Below are positions 58,993-64,000 of a stretch of 64,000 bases of DNA, in pieces. Numbering within the stretch: position 1 is the stretch's first letter; every line of letters begins with the position of its first letter. Position numbers and translations under genes: made by a program. This DNA comes from Microbacterium binotii. Lineage in GTDB: Bacteria; Actinomycetota; Actinomycetes; Actinomycetales; Microbacteriaceae. The notes beneath the pieces are model-generated. The model did no database searches, was not told where the DNA came from, and saw only the letters and a program-made list of their open reading frames with translations. The stretch is taken from contig NZ_CP090347.1 of NCBI RefSeq assembly GCF_021398715.1, forward strand, positions 1,984,001 through 2,048,000. Direction: 5' to 3'.

Positions 58993-59508
58993 TCAGCCGT
59001 GCGAAAGCAGCTCCAGCGCGATGACACCGATCGCGAGCACGGCCTCCCCCGCGAGGATCACGATGCGCTGCAGCCGGGGAACGGCGAGCCGTCGCACGGC
59101 GAGCAGTCCGATCGCGACGAGGGTCGCGGTCGTGATGAGCATCGCGGCCAGCAGTCCCGTCGAGGCGTCGTAGAGCCCGAGCGCCGAGAGACCGATGCAC
59201 GCGAGAGGCGGGAGCGCGACGGTCGCCGCCCCCAGGGTGCTCGCCACCATGTGCCGGTGCTCGAATCGCCCCGGCACCCGCGAGTGCACCACCATGTGGC
59301 TGAGCAGATCGGCGACATAGACCGCGCAGACGGTCGCGGCGACGGTGATCGTGAGCGTACCGAGCGCGAGACCCGCATCCGGATGCTCATCGTGGGCGCG
59401 CAGCGCGATGATCACCGCGAGGGCGGTGAAGGCGACATAGATCCGTTCCTTGAGGGATGCGGCGCGCCTGACGCGGGTCTGAGCGTCATCCTCTCGGTCA
59501 TCGGTCAT
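58993..59508 (-). CDS. Membrane protein of the TetR operon, unknown function
   Basis: 171 residues, five membrane segments (about 27-40, 48-68, 90-110, 116-136, 148-166) with His-rich DLLSHMVVHSRVPGRFEHRHMV between the second and third. I recognise no family. Its ATG overlaps the TetR stop by four bases, so it is probably controlled with the regulator and may assist the divergent ABC exporter. Confidence 0.75.
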   Translation of the reverse strand: MTDDREDDAQTRVRRAASLKERIYVAFTALAVIIALRAHDEHPDAGLALGTLTITVAATVCAVYVADLLSHMVVHSRVPGRFEHRHMVASTLGAATVALPPLACIGLSALGLYDASTGLLAAMLITTATLVAIGLLAVRRLAVPRLQRIVILAGEAVLAIGVIALELLSHG

Positions 59509-60167
59509 GCCCGGCTCCCGCCGGGCGCATAGGCGCGCAGGAAGGCGCGCGCACCGTCCGTCATGATCCGATCCACGCGGTCGAGCTGGGCGCGGCGGCG
59601 GCCGGGCTCGTTCAGGACGCGCAGGGTCGTCAGGGCATGGAAGTGATCGGCGGCGAGCTCGGGATCAGGGGCGTCGAGGAGGCCGGCTCGCGCCAGCAGG
59701 TCGAGGCGTTCGGCGAGCGCGCGGTTGTGCGCCGCTTCGAGCGGATGGTCGTCGAGCTCCGGGAGCAGCGTCTCGTTCTCGGTGATGAGCCGCACCGCGG
59801 CGGCATAGTCGGAGGCGGCGAGCTGGGAACGTCCGAGGTCGAGGGCGAAGGCGACGAGCGCGCGCTCGGTCGCGGCGGGGTCGGCATCGGCGATGACAGG
59901 CGGAAGGTGGCGCTCGATCAGCTGTCGGAGGGTTATCAGGGCCGCCTCCCCCGCCTGCTCCACGACACCCAGGAGGAGCCGCCGCTTGTCGCCGTAGTAG
60001 TCGTAGACGGTGCGCTTGGACACGCCCGCGCGCGCCGCCACCGCGTCCATGCTGGTGCGGTCCACGCCATCGCGCACGAACAGTTCGCGGGCGGCGGTAA
60101 GGATCGCGGAGCGCTTATGAGCCTGGCCCTCCCGGACCTGCTTGACCTGCGTGTCCGGCATAGGCAT
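59505..60167 (-). CDS. TetR-family repressor
   Basis: 220 residues. HTH: RSAILTAARELFVRDGVDRTSMDAVAARAGVSKRTVYDYYGDKRRLLLGVVEQ (about 17-70); the C-terminal ~140 residues form a TetR_C ligand domain. Start at ATG 60167 follows AGGA with a seven-base gap; ATG 60161 is also possible. Two palindromes in the 77-base divergent gap are likely its operators, so it should repress both itself and the ABC genes. Confidence 0.9.
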   Translation of the reverse strand: MPMPDTQVKQVREGQAHKRSAILTAARELFVRDGVDRTSMDAVAARAGVSKRTVYDYYGDKRRLLLGVVEQAGEAALITLRQLIERHLPPVIADADPAATERALVAFALDLGRSQLAASDYAAAVRLITENETLLPELDDHPLEAAHNRALAERLDLLARAGLLDAPDPELAADHFHALTTLRVLNEPGRRRAQLDRVDRIMTDGARAFLRAYAPGGSRA

Positions 60168-60195
60168 CCCCTTTTCCTGTGACTGCACGTCAACT

Positions 60196-60235
60196 CTACA
60201 CCGAAGAGTGTAGCTACTACACCACACGGTGTAGT
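60196..60235. promoter_or_regulatory. Two adjacent palindromic operators, likely TetR sites
   Basis: Site 1: CTACAC-N6-GTGTAG (60196-60213). Site 2: ACTACACC-N4-GGTGTAGT (60216-60235), perfect 8-base arms. Both share the CTACAC half-site and occupy the gap between the TetR and ABC ATPase genes. Confidence 0.75.
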
Positions 60236-60244
60236 GTGCGATCC

Positions 60245-61168
60245 ATGGCCATCAGCTCTCCTCTCTCGCTCCAGGCACACGCCCTCACCAAGCGCCACGG
60301 CGCGATCACCGCCGTCGACGGTCTGTCGTTCGAGGTCAGGCCGGGCGTCGTGACCGGCTTCCTCGGTCCGAACGGCGCCGGCAAGTCCACCACCCTGCGC
60401 ATGTTCCTCGGGCTCGATCGACCGTCATCAGGAGCGGCGACGATCGGCGGTCTCCGCGCGGCCGAGCTGCCCAACCCGGCACGCGTGGTGGGAGCGCTGC
60501 TCGACGCCCGGTCCGTCCATCCGCGACGCTCCGCGGGCGACCACCTCTGGGCGACGGCGCGCGCCGCCGGCATCCGCCGCTCGCGCGTCGACGAGATGCT
60601 GGAGACCGTCGGGCTGATCGACGCCGGCGGCCGACCCGCCGGAGCGTTCTCCCTGGGCATGAAGCAGCGCTTGGGGATCGCGACCGCCTTGATCGGCGAC
60701 CCGGGGATCGTGATCTTCGACGAACCGCTCAACGGACTCGACCCCGAGGGCATCCGCTGGGCGCGCGCGCTCATGCGCGAGCTCGCGGCAGAGGGACGCA
60801 CCGTGCTCTTCTCGAGCCACCTGATGGGCGAGATGGAGCTGACCGCAGACCACCTGATCGTCATCCATCGCGGGACGCTCCTCGCCGACGAGCCGCTGAC
60901 GTCGTTCATCGACTCCCGGACGACATCCTGGGTCCGCGTCCGCACACCGGATGCCGCGGGTCTCTCCAGGGTTCTCACGAGAGCAGGCCTGTCCACGACC
61001 CCGTCTCCCGGGCAGCCCGACGCGCTGCGAGTGCGGGACACATCCCCCGATCAGGTCGGCCATCTCGCCGCCACGGCCGGCGTCGAGGTGTCGGAGCTCA
61101 CGCTCGTGCGCGATTCCCTCGAAGACGCCTTCCTGCGCATGACCACCCTCGACCGGACGGCGGCCTGA
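60245..61168 (+). CDS. ABC exporter ATPase (DrrA/CcmA type)
   Basis: 307 residues. Walker A GFLGPNGAGKSTTLRM, signature FSLGMKQRLGIATAL, Walker B IVIFDEPLNGLDPEG, switch His SSHLMGE; a ~90-residue C-terminal extension follows as in drug exporters. It powers the permease encoded two bases after it. Start at ATG 60245, just beyond the operators. Confidence 0.91.
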   Translation: MAISSPLSLQAHALTKRHGAITAVDGLSFEVRPGVVTGFLGPNGAGKSTTLRMFLGLDRPSSGAATIGGLRAAELPNPARVVGALLDARSVHPRRSAGDHLWATARAAGIRRSRVDEMLETVGLIDAGGRPAGAFSLGMKQRLGIATALIGDPGIVIFDEPLNGLDPEGIRWARALMRELAAEGRTVLFSSHLMGEMELTADHLIVIHRGTLLADEPLTSFIDSRTTSWVRVRTPDAAGLSRVLTRAGLSTTPSPGQPDALRVRDTSPDQVGHLAATAGVEVSELTLVRDSLEDAFLRMTTLDRTAA

Positions 61169-61169
61169 G

Positions 61170-61922
61170 ATGAACCTGTTCGCATCGGAGTGGATCAAGG
61201 CGCGGAGCGTGCGAAGCACGTGGCTCCTCGCCGCGGCAACGATCGTCGTCACCACAGTCGTGAGCCTGCTGGGTATCAGCGGCTTGAGCGCCGACTGGCA
61301 GACCGAGCTGCCCGCGGACTTCGACTCCGTCGGTGTCAGCTTCAAGGGGATCCTGGTCGGGCAGTTGCTCATGGCCATGCTCGGGGCGCAAGCCGTGACC
61401 AGCGAGTACGCCTCGGGGCAGATCATCAGCACTCTCGCCATCGCGCCACGGCGCGCCCGACTGTTCGCCGCGAAGGCTCTCGTGGCCATCTCCGTCGCCG
61501 CCGTCGTGGCGGTCGCCACGGTGGCGGCGAGCTTCGCCGCGGGTCAGGCGGCGCTTGCCGTCGCCGGTCTGCCGACGGCGACGATGAGTGACGGCGAGAC
61601 CGTGCGCGCCCTCCTCTGCGCCATCGCGTACCTCGTGCTGTCGGCCGTCCTCGGCCTCGCGTTCGGCATCCTCACCCGCAGCTCCTCGGGCGCGCTGGCG
61701 ATCGTCGTGACCGTCTCCCTCCTGGTACCCGCCCTCGCCCCCGGCCTTCCGGGGGTCGTGGGTCAGTTCGCCGGAACCTTCTGGCCGACGACCGCGGGCC
61801 AAGCCTCCTACACGGTGGTCGGCTCCGGCGTACCGCCGCTTCTCGGTCTGGCCGTGATGGCGGTGTTCACCGTCTGGATGACGGCGGCGGCCGTAACGAC
61901 GCTTCGCGTGCGCGACGCCTGA
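61170..61922 (+). CDS. ABC exporter permease (ABC-2 type)
   Basis: 250 residues with six membrane segments (LFASEWIKARSVRSTWLLAAATIVVTTVVSLLG at the start, then four central and one at the C-terminus). GAQAVTSEYASGQIISTLAIAPRRARLFAAKA is the ABC-2 cytoplasmic-loop motif. Forms the membrane part of the exporter with the preceding ATPase. Substrate unknown. Confidence 0.88.
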   Translation: MNLFASEWIKARSVRSTWLLAAATIVVTTVVSLLGISGLSADWQTELPADFDSVGVSFKGILVGQLLMAMLGAQAVTSEYASGQIISTLAIAPRRARLFAAKALVAISVAAVVAVATVAASFAAGQAALAVAGLPTATMSDGETVRALLCAIAYLVLSAVLGLAFGILTRSSSGALAIVVTVSLLVPALAPGLPGVVGQFAGTFWPTTAGQASYTVVGSGVPPLLGLAVMAVFTVWMTAAAVTTLRVRDA

Positions 61923-61995
61923 GGGCACACGATCTCCACCCGTCTTCCACCCGTGGGTGGTCGTCCGGTGCCGCGCGTGCGACGACGCTGGCGTC

Positions 61996-62535
61996 ATGAC
62001 CTTCTCCACCATCCTCAACGTCCTGCTGCTTCTCGCCCTCGTCGTCTGGTTGGGGTACCGCCAGTCGACGTGGCGCCCCATCCGCTCCGGCCGGATGTGG
62101 CGGATGCCGATGCTGCTCGGCATCGCCGGGGCCGTCGTCCTCGCCCAAACCGTGGATCACGTCACAACCCGCGACGTCATCGCGTTGACGATCGAGGCGG
62201 CGATCTCCCTCGGCGTCGGGGCGGCGATGGGGCGCATCGCCCGCATCCGCCCCATCTCACAGCCGTCCGTGCGAACGGAGGGCGCATCGCTCGAGTCTCG
62301 AACCGGATGGTGGGGCATGGCGCTGTGGTTGATCGTGATCGCCAGCCGGATCGGGATCGATCTCGCCGCAGCGGCGAACGGGGCGTTCGTCGCCTCCTCC
62401 ACCGGCGCCATCCTGATCCTGCTCGCCGCCAACCGGGCGATGCGGGTGATGGTGCTCGAGTCTCGGACGCGACGACTCGTCGGCGACGGCTCGGATACTG
62501 CGGCACCGACCGCGCGGTCCATGATGGGGTCATGA
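61996..62535 (+). CDS. Membrane protein upstream of the two-component system
   Basis: 179 residues, about five membrane segments: TILNVLLLLALVVWLGY, MWRMPMLLGIAGAVVLAQTV, VIALTIEAAISLGVGAAMGRIARIRPI, WGMALWLIVIASRIGI and VASSTGAILILLAANRAMRVMVLE. It resembles the DUF1453/CcdC-type proteins (four to five helices) but I am not certain. It overlaps the kinase gene by four bases (ATGA), indicating joint expression and possible signal input. CCACCCGT is repeated upstream (61937 and 61947 regions), the second within the palindrome CCACCC-GT-GGGTGG at 61947-61960. Confidence 0.78.
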   Translation: MTFSTILNVLLLLALVVWLGYRQSTWRPIRSGRMWRMPMLLGIAGAVVLAQTVDHVTTRDVIALTIEAAISLGVGAAMGRIARIRPISQPSVRTEGASLESRTGWWGMALWLIVIASRIGIDLAAAANGAFVASSTGAILILLAANRAMRVMVLESRTRRLVGDGSDTAAPTARSMMGS

Positions 62536-63641
62536 ACACGGGGCGCGGGTCGGCGAGGGCGGCGCTGCATCTGGTCGGGGCGGCCCTGGTGACGTTCTGG
62601 CTGTTCGCCGCCCCGCGTCCGATCGACGTGTGGACGTGGATCGGGGTGCTCGCGGTACTCGCCTGGCTGGGCGGGGCGCTGCTGCGCGGCACCGAGCGAA
62701 CAGCCGCCGCGCTCTCGGGCGTCGCGCTCGCGGCCGCATCCGTCGCCGTCATCCCCACCGGAGGGATCACCTTCGCCCCCGTCGTCGTCGCCCTGCTCCT
62801 GCTGTGGGCCGATGACGCCGTGCCTGCGTGGGCCGCGATAGCGGGCTCCATCGCAGCAGCGGCGCTGATGGCGGTCGGCTCGATCGGACGGGCCCCCGGC
62901 GTGCCCACCCTGCTGGCTTTCGGCGGCGGCATCGTCATCGCCTCACTGGCCGGCGCGAGCCGGCGCCAGACGCGCCGCTTTCTGCGTCAGGAGGCGACGT
63001 TGCGACAGCAACAGCAAGATGCGGCCGAGCAGGCGGCTCGAGCAGCCCTCGCTCGCGATCTGCACGACGTCCTCGCGCACACGCTCGGCGGACTGGTCCT
63101 GCAGCTCGATGCGACCGAGGCCCTCATCGAGCGCGGGGACACGGATGCCGCCCTCGCTCGCTCGCGGAGCGCGCGGCGGCTGGCGGGCGAAGGCCTGGAC
63201 GAGGCGAGGCGGGCGGTCGCGGCGTTGCGCAGCGGTGCCGGACGCGATGAACACGCGCGGCCGGGCGAGGTCATCGACGCCGTCGAACAGCTGCTTCGCA
63301 CGCATCGCTCCCTCGGTGGATCCGCGACCTTCGAGGCGGAAGGGACCCCGTGGGAGACGTCCGAGGCTCAGGCGGTGACCCTGGTGCGGGCCGCGCAGGA
63401 GGCGCTCAGCAACGCACGACGCCATGCTCCCGGGCAACCGATCGATGTCCGCATCCGGTGGAGCACCGATCGTGTGCTGCTCACCGTCTCCAATGATGTG
63501 ACCGACGCGGGCGGGACCCCATCGGGCGGGTTCGGGCTGCGCGGAATGCGCGAGCGCGTCGCCGCGCTCCCGCGAGGCGGTCGGGTCGACATCAGCCAGG
63601 ACGGATCGCGCTTCCAGGTGCGGATGGAGGTGCGCCGGTGA
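62532..63641 (+). CDS. Sensor histidine kinase, DesK/NarL-partner type
   Basis: 369 residues. Five to six membrane segments (about 10-145), a coiled-coil linker (RRQTRRFLRQEATLRQQQQDAAEQ), HisKA_3 with ARDLHDVLAHTLGGLVLQLDATEAL (His about residue 179) and a compact HATPase with AAQEALSNARRHAPG and GGFGLRGMRERVAALP. It senses a membrane-level signal and phosphorylates the response regulator that overlaps it by four bases. Confidence 0.91.
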   Translation: MNTGRGSARAALHLVGAALVTFWLFAAPRPIDVWTWIGVLAVLAWLGGALLRGTERTAAALSGVALAAASVAVIPTGGITFAPVVVALLLLWADDAVPAWAAIAGSIAAAALMAVGSIGRAPGVPTLLAFGGGIVIASLAGASRRQTRRFLRQEATLRQQQQDAAEQAARAALARDLHDVLAHTLGGLVLQLDATEALIERGDTDAALARSRSARRLAGEGLDEARRAVAALRSGAGRDEHARPGEVIDAVEQLLRTHRSLGGSATFEAEGTPWETSEAQAVTLVRAAQEALSNARRHAPGQPIDVRIRWSTDRVLLTVSNDVTDAGGTPSGGFGLRGMRERVAALPRGGRVDISQDGSRFQVRMEVRR

Positions 63642-64000
63642 ATCCTCGGCCGATCAGAGTGCTCGTCGTCGACGACCAGGCGATCGTACGGGACGGCCTC
63701 GTGACGATCCTCGGCCTGCTCCACGACGTGTCGGTCGTCGGTGAGGCGAGCGACGGCGTCGAGGCGATCACCCTCGCCCTGTCCGAGCGCCCCGATGTCG
63801 TGCTCATGGACCTGCGGATGCCGGGGCTCAGCGGCGCCGACGCCACGGCGCGGTTGACGCGGGATGCGCCGGAGATCGCCGTGCTCGTGCTGACGACGTA
63901 CGCCGACGACGACACCATCGCTGATGCGCTGCGCGCAGGCGCCCGCGGATATCTCACGAAGGATGCGGGGCGCGCGGAGCTCGAGGCGGCGATCCGCTCC
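63638..64000 (+). CDS. Response regulator, NarL/LuxR type (cut by window edge)
   Basis: First 121 residues. Receiver domain: IRVLVVDDQAIVRDGL (acidic pair D11/D12), phosphoacceptor in VVLMDLRMPGLSG (D58 by count, approximate), VLVLTTYADDD (Thr) and GARGYLTKDA (Lys). The LuxR DNA-binding half lies beyond the window. GTG start overlaps the kinase stop. Confidence 0.9.
   Translation, partial: MNPRPIRVLVVDDQAIVRDGLVTILGLLHDVSVVGEASDGVEAITLALSERPDVVLMDLRMPGLSGADATARLTRDAPEIAVLVLTTYADDDTIADALRAGARGYLTKDAGRAELEAAIRS

Noticed and set aside
1..64000. tRNA, rRNA, CRISPR, IS element, prophage or defence island
   Set aside because: I looked for cloverleaf-like stretches, regularly spaced repeats, transposase or integrase proteins and restriction or toxin families and found none.

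Overview
The window is high-GC, gene-dense DNA with GTG/ATG starts, many 4-base stop/start overlaps and recurrent TANNNT boxes 5-8 bases before start codons. Gene content (Wag31/DivIVA, SepF, FtsR, a GarA-like FHA protein, a PASTA kinase beside an Rv2175c homologue, DUF3040, YggT) points to an actinobacterium. The dcw order and accessory genes fit Microbacteriaceae, most likely Microbacterium; the genus is inference.

Layout. 1-2040: 5' end of dnaE (minus), a divergent NUDIX hydrolase plus cyclodeaminase-domain protein, and a 31-bp-arm inverted repeat. 2037-20358 (minus): the division/cell-wall (dcw) cluster, in transcription order mraZ, rsmH, ftsL, ftsI, murF, mraY, murD, ftsW, murG, [GntR gene on the opposite strand], murC, ftsQ, ftsZ, yggS, sepF, yggT, divIVA, lspA, rluD. 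No murE is present. 20404-20429 holds a triple repeat that looks like the MraZ autoregulatory site. 20524-25519: DUF3040 protein, polyprenyl diphosphate synthase, Rv2175c-like DNA-binding protein, secreted LysM/lysozyme-like protein and a PknL-context Ser/Thr kinase with four PASTA repeats.

25592-41146 is mainly central metabolism with signalling: DAHP synthase, PlsC-type acyltransferase, ROK glucokinase, long-chain acyl-CoA ligase, peptide deformylase, a MinD-like ATPase, pyruvate carboxylase, a ParA ATPase, two MerR regulators (one FtsR-like), a GarA/OdhI-like FHA protein, a CopC-domain protein and dihydrolipoyl dehydrogenase. 41206-59508 is mixed housekeeping and accessory DNA: CYTH, glutamine amidotransferase, YihY, a five-gene overlapping operon (aldo/keto reductase to prepilin peptidase), FUSC, MarR-ribA, orphan nrdI, gnd, NUDIX, a zinc-ribbon/SDR fusion operon, an APH-type kinase, an orphan histidine kinase and a VanZ-RDD protein. 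59505-64000: TetR regulator with two palindromic sites facing an ABC exporter, then a membrane protein, histidine kinase and response regulator (cut by the window edge).

I see no rRNA, tRNA, CRISPR array, insertion sequence or prophage. The strongest candidates for something under-described are the zinc-ribbon SDR lacking the usual catalytic tyrosine, the PASTA-kinase/LysM/Rv2175c neighbourhood with a tandem 9-bp regulatory repeat, and the widespread leaderless promoter architecture. Nothing here is clearly a wholly new defence or mobile system.
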